NCBI GenBank assembly: GCA_910585565.1
Contig: CAJUFC010000222.1
Location: 1 to 14,832 of the forward strand
Direction: 5' to 3'
DNA from: an uncultured Eggerthellaceae bacterium
GTDB taxonomy: Bacteria > Actinomycetota > Coriobacteriia > Coriobacteriales > Eggerthellaceae
Length of the DNA: 14,832 nucleotides
In this document: one piece after another, positions 1 through 7,232 of the stretch
How positions within the stretch are numbered: position 1 is the stretch's first letter
Layout: every line of letters begins with the position of its first letter
The notes under the pieces: model-generated
Database searches by the model: none
Seen by the model: only the letters and a program-made list of their open reading frames with translations
What the model was told of the DNA's origin: nothing
Position numbers and translations under genes: made by a program

Positions 1-136
1 CATTCTCGCCATTCAAACCAGCGCGTGAAAGAGTGTTGTTCTTCAAGAACTCGAAGCAGTCTCCCAACTTACGCTGTTCCCAAGGGTCAGTAAAACCGGC
101 GAAGCGGATCTCAGGCACATTGGTCTTTTCCGCCAT
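1..136 (-). CDS. hsdS: Type I restriction-modification specificity subunit HsdS, N-terminal fragment (runs off window)
   Basis: HsdS is the DNA-recognition subunit of type I restriction-modification complexes; its two target-recognition domains direct the methylase (M2S) and nuclease (R2M2S) to a bipartite site. Only the first 45 residues are in the window. They begin [12 protein letters not shown] and contain [15 protein letters not shown], the typical opening of HsdS proteins, where the first target-recognition domain starts. The ATG sits one base after the hsdM stop codon, and a strong ribosome binding site (GGGAGGTGA) lies inside the end of hsdM, so the two genes are probably translationally coupled. 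The target-recognition domains, and so the specificity, are outside the window. Identification is by the N-terminal signature and by position after hsdM. Confidence 0.9.
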   Translation of the reverse strand, partial: MAEKTNVPEIRFAGFTDPWEQRKLGDCFEFLKNNTLSRAGLNGEN

Positions 137-137
137 A

Positions 138-2699
138 CTATTCACCTCCCAACAGTTTCCGCAGCTCAGCAATGCCCGCCATATCGTGCTCGTTGCCCGT
201 GAGCTGGCCCAGCATCGCTGCCAACTCGTTTTCCGCCTCTGCAATCTGGTTGCATACGTCCGAATAGGTTGTCGCGTACTTTGCGTTCAGTGCGACGACC
301 TTTGCGATGAAGTCGCTTACGACAGCATTGGGCAGCTCGAGCAAATCAGATTGCAGCGGCTCAATCCACTTCGCAGCAAGCAATTCGTCGCACTGGGCGT
401 CGGTCAGGCCCTCGATAACCTCCTTGGTCTTCTCCTCGAGCGCGACAAGCGCCTCCTTCCTTGCCTTTTTGAGATTTTTCTCCTCGTCGAGCAGGGACTG
501 AGCGCGCACGAGGCCCCGCTCGAAGTCGCCGTCCGGATGCTTGCCGATGCTTTTCACGGCCTTCTTGAGGGACGCCGCCACGAACGCGCCGTCATCGCTG
601 AAAACATCGCTCGAGCTCTTCTCCTCCTCATCGAGGTTATCGAGAATCTCGTCGAGTTCTTGGGAGATCTCACTTAAACGGGAGTCGCGCGCGGAGATTT
701 CCTTGACATCGTCGGCGAGCAGCTGTTCTTGGACGAGCGCAAACGGCAAGATGCGGCCCGTCCAGCCATCCTGCACCTCGACGTCTTTGCCGTTCTTCTT
801 TTTTATCACCATATTCGGATCGACTTTGCGCACAGCCCCTTTGCCCTCGGTTTGGATAACCTCGAGGTCGCCGGAGATGCCCGTCCACGCATCGTCGAGA
901 GCTTGGTAGGCATCGTACCCGTCGACGAGCGCGACACCAGAGAGGGCGTCGCGGAGCCGCTCTGCGATATAATCCTCCTCGGCCACGGCATCAACCTGCG
1001 ATGAGTCGTCTACCAACCTCTTCCGCAGCTCTGCGGGCAGATGAGCCAACGCATCTCGATACCCCGCCAGGAAAGAAACGACGTCGGCGTTGGCCTTCAC
1101 CGTTGCCGCCACGTCGTCCGTCATGGAAGCAAGGCACGACCCGCCGCCCTCACCGAACAGCTGGCCCTTCAGGCTTGGCCACACTTTCCAGTAGCGGTCG
1201 AGAGCATCGACCTCGGCTTTCGGAACCCCACCGAACATGGTGGCATACACGTCCCAGCTCTCAGTAGCTTCGGATGAATCAACATAGCGCGGAATGTTGA
1301 GGTTGTAATCGTTGGCGCGTATCTCGTCGATGGTCACCAGACGGCTGAACTTGTCGACGGTCGCCCCAGTCGTGACCGCGTCCACGATGCGGCGTATATC
1401 GCTCGCACGCAGTTTGTTGTTTTTGCCTTCTTTCACAAAGTGCTTTGAGGCATCCACAATCAACACGTCACTGCTCTCGCGCTGCTTGCGGAGCACCATA
1501 ACGATGGTCGGGATGCCGGTGCCGAAGAAGATGTTGGCAGGAAGCCCGATGATTGCCTGGATATGGCGGTTCTCCACCAGGTTCTTGCGGATGGTGCCCT
1601 CCTCGCCGCCGCGGAACAGCACGCCGTGGGGCAGGACGATGCACATGATCCCGTCAGGGCGCAAATGGTACAAATCATGCAAAAGGAAGGCGTAATCGGC
1701 TTTGGATTTGGGAGCGACGCCGAACTTGAAGCGCGGATCGAGCTCCTTGTCTTCCGGGTCCCAATTCTGGGAGTAAGGGGGGTTCGACACAACGGCATCG
1801 ACGAACAGCGGATCGTAGGTCTCGTCCTTGTTCTCGACCGTGTCGAACCAGGGCCAATCGTCTTCGAGCGTGTCGCCGTTGCGCGCTACGATGTTGTCGG
1901 GAAGAATTCCACGCATGACCAGATTCATACGCGTGAGGTTGTACGTGTTCTCCTTAAGCTCCTGCGCATAGTATTTGATGGAGTCCGGGTCGCCGTTGCG
2001 TCGCGCCACGGCCTTGCCGATATTGATGAGCAGCGAGCCGGACCCGCTCGTGGGGTCGTAGATGGTGATGTTCTCGCGTCCGGCCAGGTGCCATGAGACT
2101 ATCTCGCTCATGAGCATGGACACTTCGTGCGGCGTGTAGAACTCGCCTGCCTTCTTGCCGGCGTTGGCGGCGAAGTTGCTGATGAGGTACTCGTAGATGA
2201 AGCCGAGCACGTCGTAGTCCTGGCGACCGTCCATCGGGATGTCTTTGATGAGGTAGATGAGGTCGCGAGCGGCCTTGGACTGGCTCCGTGCGTCGGTGCC
2301 GAGCTTGGAGAGACCGGTCCGCAGCGTGTCGAAGATGCCGTCGAAGACGCGCTTGCGAGCAGGGTCGATGTTGCGGCTAAAGGCATTGAGGGCGTCGCGA
2401 ACGTTCGAAATCTCGAAGTCGCCGCCCTTGGAGACCCAGGTGGAGAAGAGGTTTTCGTAGGCGATGAAGTAGCCGCACTCGCCCTTGACGAACTCGACCG
2501 TCTCTTCGTCGTCTTCCACGAGGCTCGGCAAATCCTCTTCGGCGAAATCACGCGCCTTCAGGCGGGCAACTTCGGTCTCGGAAAGGAACTTGTAGAAGAT
2601 GAAGCCCAGGATGTAGTCCTTGTATTCGTTTGCCTCGATTTTCGAGCGCATCTTGTTGGCGGATTCCCATATCTTTGATGCCAATTGCTGCTTGTTCAT
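138..2699 (-). CDS. hsdM: Type I restriction-modification DNA methyltransferase subunit HsdM, long form
   Basis: Adenine-N6 methyltransferase of a type I system; with HsdS it modifies the host recognition site using S-adenosylmethionine and forms the core of the restriction complex. The 853-residue protein has an N-terminal helical HsdM domain (about 1-150), GEFYTP at 185-190, the AdoMet-binding motif DPTSGSGS at 215-222, and the catalytic NPPY at 306-309, followed by SQNW. All key methylase motifs are intact. It is well over the roughly 500 residues of the shorter HsdM class: a long C-terminal part (about 500-853) is rich in charged helices and likely coiled coil, as in the long EcoR124-like group. 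The ATG directly abuts the stop of the GIY-YIG gene (TAGATG), with GAGG as ribosome binding site. hsdS follows one base after its stop. Codon use is less G/C-rich than in the conjugation genes, suggesting separate acquisition. Confidence 0.96.
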   Translation of the reverse strand: MNKQQLASKIWESANKMRSKIEANEYKDYILGFIFYKFLSETEVARLKARDFAEEDLPSLVEDDEETVEFVKGECGYFIAYENLFSTWVSKGGDFEISNVRDALNAFSRNIDPARKRVFDGIFDTLRTGLSKLGTDARSQSKAARDLIYLIKDIPMDGRQDYDVLGFIYEYLISNFAANAGKKAGEFYTPHEVSMLMSEIVSWHLAGRENITIYDPTSGSGSLLINIGKAVARRNGDPDSIKYYAQELKENTYNLTRMNLVMRGILPDNIVARNGDTLEDDWPWFDTVENKDETYDPLFVDAVVSNPPYSQNWDPEDKELDPRFKFGVAPKSKADYAFLLHDLYHLRPDGIMCIVLPHGVLFRGGEEGTIRKNLVENRHIQAIIGLPANIFFGTGIPTIVMVLRKQRESSDVLIVDASKHFVKEGKNNKLRASDIRRIVDAVTTGATVDKFSRLVTIDEIRANDYNLNIPRYVDSSEATESWDVYATMFGGVPKAEVDALDRYWKVWPSLKGQLFGEGGGSCLASMTDDVAATVKANADVVSFLAGYRDALAHLPAELRKRLVDDSSQVDAVAEEDYIAERLRDALSGVALVDGYDAYQALDDAWTGISGDLEVIQTEGKGAVRKVDPNMVIKKKNGKDVEVQDGWTGRILPFALVQEQLLADDVKEISARDSRLSEISQELDEILDNLDEEEKSSSDVFSDDGAFVAASLKKAVKSIGKHPDGDFERGLVRAQSLLDEEKNLKKARKEALVALEEKTKEVIEGLTDAQCDELLAAKWIEPLQSDLLELPNAVVSDFIAKVVALNAKYATTYSDVCNQIAEAENELAAMLGQLTGNEHDMAGIAELRKLLGGE

Positions 2700-3533
2700 C
2701 TAGTTTTCCTCGCTTCTATAGACTTGGTTGAGCGTTTCTCCGTCGTCGCTTACCCATTCGGTCCAGCCGTTCTGGCTGCCACCGAGCACGAACACCGCCG
2801 CGGCGCTGGGCGTCGGGAACTCAAGATCTTCGGCGAGCTCTACGATACCGCCCGAATCGCCGAAGATCTCCCTGCGCGCAGCCGCGACGGCCGCGTTCTT
2901 CAGCGCGGGTTTGGAGAGGTTCACCTTCGAGCCGGCGAGAACCGTGAAGTGCCCAGTGGCCTTGTCGTAGCGCCCTGCCCCGCGTATACCGTTCTTCTTC
3001 GTATGGAAGACGACCGAGGCGCCGGCGGGACCCTGGTCGACCCTGTCGAGGTCGTACCCCAGAGCTGACATCCTGAAGAGGATCCTCTCGTGCAGGCGCT
3101 CGACGGCCTCTTCCTTGTACGGGTCGACGTAGGGCTTGGGCGTCGCCGAGTTGTCAGTCTCGTACGAGCCGTGGGTGCGCACGTAGTCGATAGCCTTCGC
3201 CTCGAGGACGTCCAGCGCGTCCCTGCTGATGTTCTGATCGTCATCGAGGAACATGACGGCCTTGTTCCAGAACTCCTTCTTTGCCTTGTGTGCGTCGAGC
3301 CGGGCGATACCCTGGGTCGTCTGCCCAGCGTAGACGCGGCTCACGTTGCCGTGGTCCTCGTCGAGCAGGTAGTAGATGCCGCGCTGCGGGATGTTCGGCA
3401 GCGACTTCGCCTCGGCAAGGTCCTCCCTCGGAACGACGACGGTCACAAGCGACTCGCCGTCGATGCGGCAAATACGTATGCGGTCCGGCTGCGCGTCTAT
3501 GAGCTGGACGGTGAAGGTCTTGACCCGAATCAC
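2700..3533 (-). CDS. GIY-YIG nuclease-fold protein with C-terminal DUF4357 domain
   Basis: Predicted 277-residue protein. Residues 52-54 (GIY) and 68-70 (YAG, in RVYAGQT) form the two-part GIY-YIG signature. R78 and E111 (in LEAKAIDYV) fit the catalytic arginine and the metal-binding glutamate of this nuclease fold. The last 40 residues (SAAAVFVLGG, NGWTEW, DGETL) match the DUF4357 pattern. From established knowledge, such GIY-YIG/DUF4357 proteins are often found inside type I restriction-modification operons; their role is not settled. I chose GTG at 3533 over the ATG at 3572: it starts 2 bases after the stop of the upstream RHH gene and has GGGGG about 8 bases upstream, while the ATG would lie inside that gene. 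The stop abuts the hsdM ATG. It could be an accessory nuclease or a regulator of restriction. The fold call is firm; the activity is inferred. Confidence 0.85.
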   Translation of the reverse strand: MIRVKTFTVQLIDAQPDRIRICRIDGESLVTVVVPREDLAEAKSLPNIPQRGIYYLLDEDHGNVSRVYAGQTTQGIARLDAHKAKKEFWNKAVMFLDDDQNISRDALDVLEAKAIDYVRTHGSYETDNSATPKPYVDPYKEEAVERLHERILFRMSALGYDLDRVDQGPAGASVVFHTKKNGIRGAGRYDKATGHFTVLAGSKVNLSKPALKNAAVAAARREIFGDSGGIVELAEDLEFPTPSAAAVFVLGGSQNGWTEWVSDDGETLNQVYRSEEN

Positions 3534-3535
3534 GC

Positions 3536-3748
3536 TTATGCCCCCTTCTTCGCGAGCTCTTCGATCATGCACGTGCGCACGAAGGCGGAGAAGCTCATGC
3601 CCCGTAGGGCCGCTTCCTCCTTCGCCGCGTCACGCAAGGTGTCGGGGATGCGCAGGGTCACGGAGACCTGGTCTCCCTCTACCAGGAAGCTTCTGATCTC
3701 GGTTTCGTCGGGGTTGCCCTTGATGAGCTCCTTGTAGCTGCCAGACAT
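3536..3748 (-). CDS. Ribbon-helix-helix (Arc/CopG-like) small DNA-binding protein, first gene of the hsd operon
   Basis: A 70-residue protein whose second half reads as a ribbon-helix-helix: a beta strand (VSVTLRIPDTL), helix 1 (RDAAKEEAALRG), a turn with MSFSAF, and helix 2 (VRTCMIEELAKKG). Such dimers bind short inverted repeats and commonly repress their own promoter, or act as antitoxins. The start at 3748 is preferred because GGGAG lies about 5 bases upstream; an in-frame ATG at 3760 would add four residues and overlaps that ribosome binding site. A TATAAT box and nested palindromes lie just upstream (3769-3798). The stop is 2 bases before the GIY-YIG start, so it likely regulates the whole hsd operon. 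No obvious toxin partner follows unless the GIY-YIG protein plays that part, which is speculation. Confidence 0.75.
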   Translation of the reverse strand: MSGSYKELIKGNPDETEIRSFLVEGDQVSVTLRIPDTLRDAAKEEAALRGMSFSAFVRTCMIEELAKKGA

Positions 3749-3768
3749 CTGTGCTCCCATCGCTCGAA

Positions 3769-3798
3769 ATGCAATACAAATGCGTTTGCAGCATTATA
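3769..3798 (-). promoter_or_regulatory. Candidate promoter and operator of the RHH-hsd operon
   Basis: A perfect -10 hexamer TATAAT lies on the minus strand (3798 to 3793), 45 bases upstream of the RHH start codon; the -35 region is weak. Immediately downstream are two nested near-palindromes: CAAATG/CGTTTG (3777-3788, one mismatch) and the outer arms AATGC (3769-3773) and GCATT (3791-3795). Their centres lie within half a base of each other and overlap the expected transcription start. Such an arrangement suits autorepression by the RHH protein. The binding partner is inferred. Confidence 0.5.
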
Positions 3799-3890
3799 AC
3801 GCGGCGACACGGGGCGGCACTGGGAATAGAGGGACAGCCGATGTCCAGGCCCCGTACGAGCGCAAACGGCGAAGGAATCCCTGGCTGGGC

Positions 3891-4193
3891 TTAGATGGTC
3901 TCTTTCGTTCGGGTTCTCATCTCTTGGTTTTCGCGGGGTCTGAAATTGGCCCGCTCCTCGGCGTAAAGAATCTCGTTCTGTGCCTCCAGAATGCGCGTGG
4001 CGTCTTCGATGCGACCGGCGCACCTCTGGCTTATCGACCTCAGGGCAAGGATTCCCTCGACGTCGAGCGGGTCCAGCTGGTCGGCGTGCGCCAGGGACTC
4101 GAACAGCTGGTCCAGGCCCTTCGCCAACCTCCCGGCATCCGCCAGCGCATCGAGCAGCTCAAGGCGCTCAGCCTTCTCTTCGCAATTCAACAT
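3891..4193 (-). CDS. Hypothetical helical protein, 100 residues
   Basis: I do not recognise this protein. The reading frame has a clear coding pattern, with third positions mostly G/C early and more A/T near the end. It encodes an almost wholly helical, acidic protein with LELLDALADAG, LDQLFESLAHADQLD and RIEDATRILEAQ heptad-like stretches, ending in a basic tail. No signal peptide, membrane segment or catalytic motif is visible. The ATG at 4193 is chosen because AGAAGG lies 7 bases upstream; the frame is open further upstream but without a supporting ribosome binding site. It lies on the same strand as the RHH gene, about 140 bases upstream of it, with the RHH promoter in between. It may be a small regulator or a partner protein; no function is claimed. 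Confidence 0.6.
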   Translation of the reverse strand: MLNCEEKAERLELLDALADAGRLAKGLDQLFESLAHADQLDPLDVEGILALRSISQRCAGRIEDATRILEAQNEILYAEERANFRPRENQEMRTRTKETI

Positions 4194-4737
4194 CAGTTTG
4201 CCTTCTTCTACCAACTGACGTGCTGTGCACCACCGTAGCCGTTCCGCAGGGGGAACCATCTCGCCGCCAGCGATCCCGTGCGCATATCGGCCGCAAGCGA
4301 CGCGGGAAATGTCGTCCCGATGCGGACCGCGTCACCGCGACTCGGCAGCGGCCCGTTGTCCGCGCCGCGACGTCGCCGCCAACCCCCGCGAGCGCCCCCG
4401 CAACCGCCGACGGGCCGCATCTCATGCCCGGAGGACCTCGACGCCCATAGCCGATCCCATCCCGCACGCCCTCGCCCCTTTGATCCGAAACCCGCCCCGG
4501 CGCTCCTTGGACGCGCAGGGTCGCACGCCGGCAGGCGGCCAGCAAGGGCCGCGACACTTTTTCGGGTTCTTCGCCCCATGCGCTGCGCGCGCGAACAACG
4601 CGAAAAACTGACGTCGGGAGATTTCTACAACCACGTCCGACTTCGCTTCCTCCCTTGCAGGCACGCCTGCGCTGCATGCGACTCACGCGGCGCAAGGCAC
4701 GCCACAGGGGCGGGCCTCAGAGTCTAAGGAGCAAGAC
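4194..4737. other. Non-coding stretch between the hsd cargo side and the partition/mobilization operon
   Basis: About 540 bases with no convincing gene: the open frames on both strands are arginine/proline/alanine-rich low-complexity products of the G+C content and lack ribosome binding sites. It separates two divergent units (3891-4193 minus, 4738 onward plus), so promoters for both should be here, although I see no clear -35/-10 pair. Visible structures are the near-perfect palindrome GCAGGCACGCCTGC (4657-4670), the inverted pair TTTTTCG (4558-4564) / CGAAAAA (4601-4607), and the strong ribosome binding site CTAAGGAGCAAGAC before 4738. Confidence 0.55.
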
Positions 4738-5109
4738 ATGAACGACATGAAGGAAAAGGCGATAGGCGCGGTCAAGGCCTTCCTCGAGCGCAAGGGCTAC
4801 GAGATCGTCGACGAGGCCTGGCAGGGGCCCGAGGGCATCGGCGGGATCGACCTCGTGGCGGTGGACGAGGACGGGACCCTGGTGTTCGTCGACGCCACGG
4901 TCCGCATCGGGACGGACGGATTCCCCGAGGCCCACAGGGCGCGCGGGATGCGCGAGGCGCTGGCGGCGACGTGGCTCGCCGGCAACGGCGACGACTACGC
5001 CGACACCCCGGTCCGCTTCGACGAGGTGGCGATGATGGTCGTCAAGGAGAACCGAGCGCTCCTGCGCCACCACGTCAACTGCTTCGGCGAGATGGAGCCG
5101 CTCTCCTAG
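4738..5109 (+). CDS. YraN/UPF0102-like endonuclease-fold protein with degenerate active site
   Basis: A 123-residue protein resembling the UPF0102/YraN family (restriction-endonuclease-like fold). KGYEIVDEAWQ (about 19-29) matches the family's opening. GGIDLVAVDEDGTLVFVDATVR (split around residues 38-59) aligns with the core that usually reads G-E-I-D-L-I and then V-F-V-E-V-K. The aspartate is kept, but the preceding glutamate is glycine and the E-x-K catalytic pair is D-A-T, so metal-dependent cleavage is doubtful. The size fits the family. The ATG has a good Shine-Dalgarno (AAGGAG). It opens the plus-strand partition/mobilization block and is followed by a strong hairpin, so it may be transcribed partly apart from parA. 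It might bind DNA ends or replication/transfer intermediates; that is inference. Confidence 0.7.
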   Translation: MNDMKEKAIGAVKAFLERKGYEIVDEAWQGPEGIGGIDLVAVDEDGTLVFVDATVRIGTDGFPEAHRARGMREALAATWLAGNGDDYADTPVRFDEVAMMVVKENRALLRHHVNCFGEMEPLS

Positions 5110-5116
5110 GCGGCGC

Positions 5117-5144
5117 GCCCGGCCCCGGGCTCCCGGGGCCGGGC
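5117..5144 (+). terminator. Strong GC hairpin after the YraN-like gene
   Basis: Arms 5117-5129 and 5132-5144 are perfectly complementary (13 bp, all G/C) around a 2-base centre, starting 7 bases after the stop codon. Only a short CTTTCCCC follows, so it is a weak intrinsic terminator or a 3'-end stabilising hairpin. Confidence 0.6.
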
Positions 5145-5165
5145 TTTCCCCTGAAATTCGGCCCC

Positions 5166-5207
5166 TGTACCACGAAAGCGTACATATCCGTACGTTTTCG
5201 TGGTACA
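5166..5207. repeat. Large palindrome P1 upstream of parA (two inverted 12-mers)
   Basis: A 42-base inverted repeat: positions 5166-5183 pair with 5190-5207 with one mismatch (G/T at 5178/5195), around a 6-base centre. Each arm holds a copy of the 12-mer ACRAAANCGTAC (5172-5183 on plus, 5201-5190 on minus). The right arm overlaps an extended -10-like sequence TGGTACACT (5201-5209). It is a candidate ParB centromere (parS) or an operator for parAB autoregulation. Confidence 0.6.
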
Positions 5208-5209
5208 CT
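5201..5209 (+). promoter_or_regulatory. Candidate extended -10 promoter for parAB-mob operon
   Basis: TGGTACACT fits an extended -10 element (TGn plus a TANNNT hexamer) and would start transcription in P2. No good -35 is seen. Its overlap with P1 suggests repression when P1/P2 are bound. Experimental start mapping is lacking, so this is tentative. Confidence 0.35.
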
Positions 5210-5216
5210 CCGCTTG

Positions 5217-5246
5217 TCGGACAAAACCGTACGATTTTGTCCCGAC
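5217..5246. repeat. Second palindrome P2 upstream of parA (two overlapping inverted 12-mers)
   Basis: ACAAAA (5221-5226) and TTTTGT (5235-5240) flank the self-complementary CGTACG (5228-5233); the outer GTCGG/CCCGAC extends the stem with one bulge. Both halves match ACRAAANCGTAC (5221-5232 on plus, 5240-5229 on minus). The halves overlap here, whereas in P1 they are spaced apart. It lies about 10 bases after P1 and 70 bases before the parA ATG. Confidence 0.55.
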
Positions 5247-5315
5247 GCTCCGAGACTCGGGGCGCGCCGGACCGGATGCGGCGAGGCGCGCCCCACGCTA
5301 GAGAGGACGCGACCC

Positions 5316-6080
5316 ATGCGCACGATAGCCATTTCCAACTACAAGGGCGGCGTCGGCAAGACGACGACCGCCGTGAACCTGGCGGCCATCTTCGCCGCCC
5401 GGGGCCTTCGGACCCTGCTCGTCGACCTCGACCCGCAGGCCTCGGCCACCGACTTCTTCGGCCTCTACGACCGGGCCGCCTCCGAGCGGCGCACCTCGGT
5501 CGAGCTGCTCTACGGCGGCGCGCCCGTGGAGGAGGTCGCATACGCCGCCGGGGAGGGCCTCGACGTGGTGGCCTCGACCATCGACCTCGTCGACCAGAAC
5601 GAGATGCTCCTGCGCGAGCAGCGACTCAAGTTCGCCCTCGACGACGCCTCGGGCTCCTACGACGTCTGCCTCATCGACTGCAGCCCCGTGATGCGCAGGC
5701 TCGCCTTCAACGCCTACCTCGCCGCGGCGGAGGGCGGCATGGTGGTCATCCCCGTGAAGCTCGACTCCACCGTGATGCGCGGCACGGCGCTCACCGTCGA
5801 GACGACGCGCTCCATCGCCGACGCGCTGCGCATGCCCACGCCCCGCTGGAAGATACTGCGCACCTGCGTGCCCGGCCGCATGACCAACGCCGAGGCCACG
5901 GGCGCGGCCGTGCTCGACGGGTTCTTCCCGGGCGAGCAGTTCGAGACGGTCATACACGCGAGCAGCAAGGTTTGCGAGGGCAGCTGGCAGTGGAAGCCGG
6001 TGGCGGCATTCGAGCCGGGAAGCCGCCCCGCGCGCGACTACGAGGCTCTCGCCGACGAGGTGTCCCGTGAGCTCGCCTAG
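5316..6080 (+). CDS. parA: ParA-family partition ATPase
   Basis: A 254-residue Walker-type ATPase that, with ParB, positions or segregates an element and often represses its own promoter. The deviant Walker A (KGGVGKTT, residues 10-17) contains the ParA signature lysine. DLDPQAS (37-43) is the switch/Walker A' segment and CLIDCSP (118-124) is Walker B. The length is typical of small ParA proteins without an N-terminal DNA-binding domain (type Ib or chromosomal-like). The ATG at 5316 follows GAGAGGA; the frame is open much further upstream, but that part runs through the hairpin and palindromes and has no start signal. The parB start lies inside the end of this gene. In an integrative element, ParAB would stabilise the excised circle or aid transfer. 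Confidence 0.93.
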   Translation: MRTIAISNYKGGVGKTTTAVNLAAIFAARGLRTLLVDLDPQASATDFFGLYDRAASERRTSVELLYGGAPVEEVAYAAGEGLDVVASTIDLVDQNEMLLREQRLKFALDDASGSYDVCLIDCSPVMRRLAFNAYLAAAEGGMVVIPVKLDSTVMRGTALTVETTRSIADALRMPTPRWKILRTCVPGRMTNAEATGAAVLDGFFPGEQFETVIHASSKVCEGSWQWKPVAAFEPGSRPARDYEALADEVSRELA

Positions 6081-7023
6081 GCAGGTGGCCGCGGGCTTCA
6101 CCATCACGGGGCTTCTCGACGGCGCGTCGCGCACCCGCGGGCGCTACCCGGTCTCAGAGATCGCGGTGGCCGACATCGCCGACCACCCGGCGAACGCCGC
6201 GTACTCCATGGACCCTGCCGGCATAGCCGAGCTCGCCGAGTCCATACGAGAGGACGGCCTCACCGACCTGCCGCTCGTGCGAAAGGTCGGCGACGGCTCG
6301 TGGCAGATGGTCTCCGGGCACCGGCGCAAGGCCGCCTACGCGCTGCTCGCGAAGGACGACCCCGCCTACGAGAGGATGCCCTGCCGCGTGATAGAGGGCA
6401 TCGACGACGAGCGGGCGGTGACGCTGCTCCACGCCGCGAACTACTTCACCCGCGCGCTCACCGTGACCGAGCGCGCCGCCGCGACCGAGGCGCTCAGGGG
6501 CGACGCCGTGCGCCTGCGCTCCGAGGACCCCTCGCTCTCCGGCATGCGCGTCGACGACGTGAAGGCCGCCATCATCGAGCGGCAGACGGGCCGCAAGGTC
6601 TCCGGCAAGACCATCGCGCGCGAGGAGAGGCTGGCCCGCCGCATCGCCGAGGACCTCTCGCCCGAGTGGGCCGCCGAGGCCGACCGCGGCAACCTCAGCG
6701 CCGAGGCGGTGCGCTCGCTCGCGGGCATGCCGAAGGAGCGCCAGGCGGAGATGCACGCCGCCATGGAGCCCTGGCGGCGCACCAAGCGGGAGCTCTCCGA
6801 CTACGTGAGGAGCGAGGGGAAGGCCCAGGCCGGCCCCGACGGGCGCATCGCGAAGGCCGCGAGGCTCGTCGCCGACTTCCTGGAGAGCCCGCCCGAGAGC
6901 CCGAGCGCGGCCGACCTCTCGCTGCTGCGCGAGATGGCGCTCATGACCGCCCCCTACGCGGAGGCGGGCGCAGGCGCTCATAAGGGCCGCAGAAGGGCCT
7001 CAGGCCCGAAATCCAGCAAGTAG
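6067..7023 (+). CDS. parB: ParB-family partition protein
   Basis: A 318-residue ParB/Srx-domain protein that would bind the centromere, spread and stimulate ParA. The N-terminal ParB domain has VSEIAVADIADHP (about 29-41) and SGHRRKAA (83-90), the equivalent of the GERR/GxRR CTP-binding motif. ANYFTRALTVTERAAA (124-139) matches the conserved ParB linker (N-x-x-R-x-L-T/S-x-x-E). A helix-turn-helix region falls about 155-200, with KVSGKTIAREERLARR. The C-terminal end is basic (KGRRRASGPKSSK). It starts with GTG at 6067, 14 bases inside parA, so translation is coupled. The likely binding sites are the palindromes before parA. It might instead regulate the mob genes downstream. Confidence 0.9.
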   Translation: MSSPRQVAAGFTITGLLDGASRTRGRYPVSEIAVADIADHPANAAYSMDPAGIAELAESIREDGLTDLPLVRKVGDGSWQMVSGHRRKAAYALLAKDDPAYERMPCRVIEGIDDERAVTLLHAANYFTRALTVTERAAATEALRGDAVRLRSEDPSLSGMRVDDVKAAIIERQTGRKVSGKTIAREERLARRIAEDLSPEWAAEADRGNLSAEAVRSLAGMPKERQAEMHAAMEPWRRTKRELSDYVRSEGKAQAGPDGRIAKAARLVADFLESPPESPSAADLSLLREMALMTAPYAEAGAGAHKGRRRASGPKSSK

Positions 7024-7232
7024 CCTATGGCGTCCGACATCGCGTCGGGCGTCCATAGCACTTGGGGACCGGGCGGCCTCGGACCCGTCATGCCGCGGGC
7101 CGTTTGGGAGCCCGCTTTCGCGAGGCCCGGTCCCAGAGGCGGCGCCCGAGCCGGGCCGCCGCCTGCGGGGGACCCCCGCGCCCCTAGAGAGACGCGCCCG
7201 CCGCGCGGCGGGCCCGAAGAAAGGAATCCGCC
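7024..7232. other. Hairpin-dense gap before mobC, candidate origin of transfer (oriT)
   Basis: A 209-base gene-free stretch with at least five inverted repeats: CTATGG plus CGTCCGAC (7025-7038) with GTCGGGCG plus CCATAG (7044-7058, one bulge); GGGACCGGGC (7065-7074) with GCCCGGTCCC (7125-7134), extended by CTCG/CGAG; inside that loop GCGGGC (7095-7100) with GCCCGC (7110-7115); GCGGGGG/CCCCCGC (7165-7179); and a perfect 18-base palindrome at 7196-7213. Origins of transfer commonly lie just upstream of mobC and relaxase genes and hold such hairpins. The nick site cannot be named from the sequence. It might instead include an attenuator between parB and mobC. Confidence 0.45.
7025..7058 (+). terminator. 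Stem-loop directly after parB
   Basis: CTATGG/CCATAG at the base, then an 8-bp stem with one G-T wobble, a one-base bulge at 7052 and the loop ATCGC. It begins 1 base after the parB stop. No U-run follows, so it may be a 3'-end hairpin, a weak terminator, or an oriT hairpin. Confidence 0.4.

Noticed and set aside
3534..3572. ATG start at 3572 for the GIY-YIG gene
   Set aside because: It lies within the RHH gene and adds a non-conserved basic leader; GTG at 3533 has better spacing and a ribosome binding site.
4168..4727. Several open frames on both strands in the 4194-4737 gap
   Set aside because: All are Arg/Pro/Ala-rich low-complexity translations with no start signals; they overlap each other and have no coding pattern.
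5110..5260. CRISPR-like array from the repeated motif upstream of parA
   Set aside because: Only four 12-mers in inverted orientation with no regular spacers; they are palindromic sites, not direct repeats.
4971..5315. Upstream extension of parA to 4971
   Set aside because: The extension runs through the YraN-like gene, the hairpin and the palindromes; the Walker A motif sits at the normal distance from the ATG at 5316, which has a ribosome binding site.
7165..7213. Rho-independent terminator before mobC
   Set aside because: The G/C hairpins have no following U-run and lie just upstream of the mobC ribosome binding site; they fit oriT or an attenuator better.
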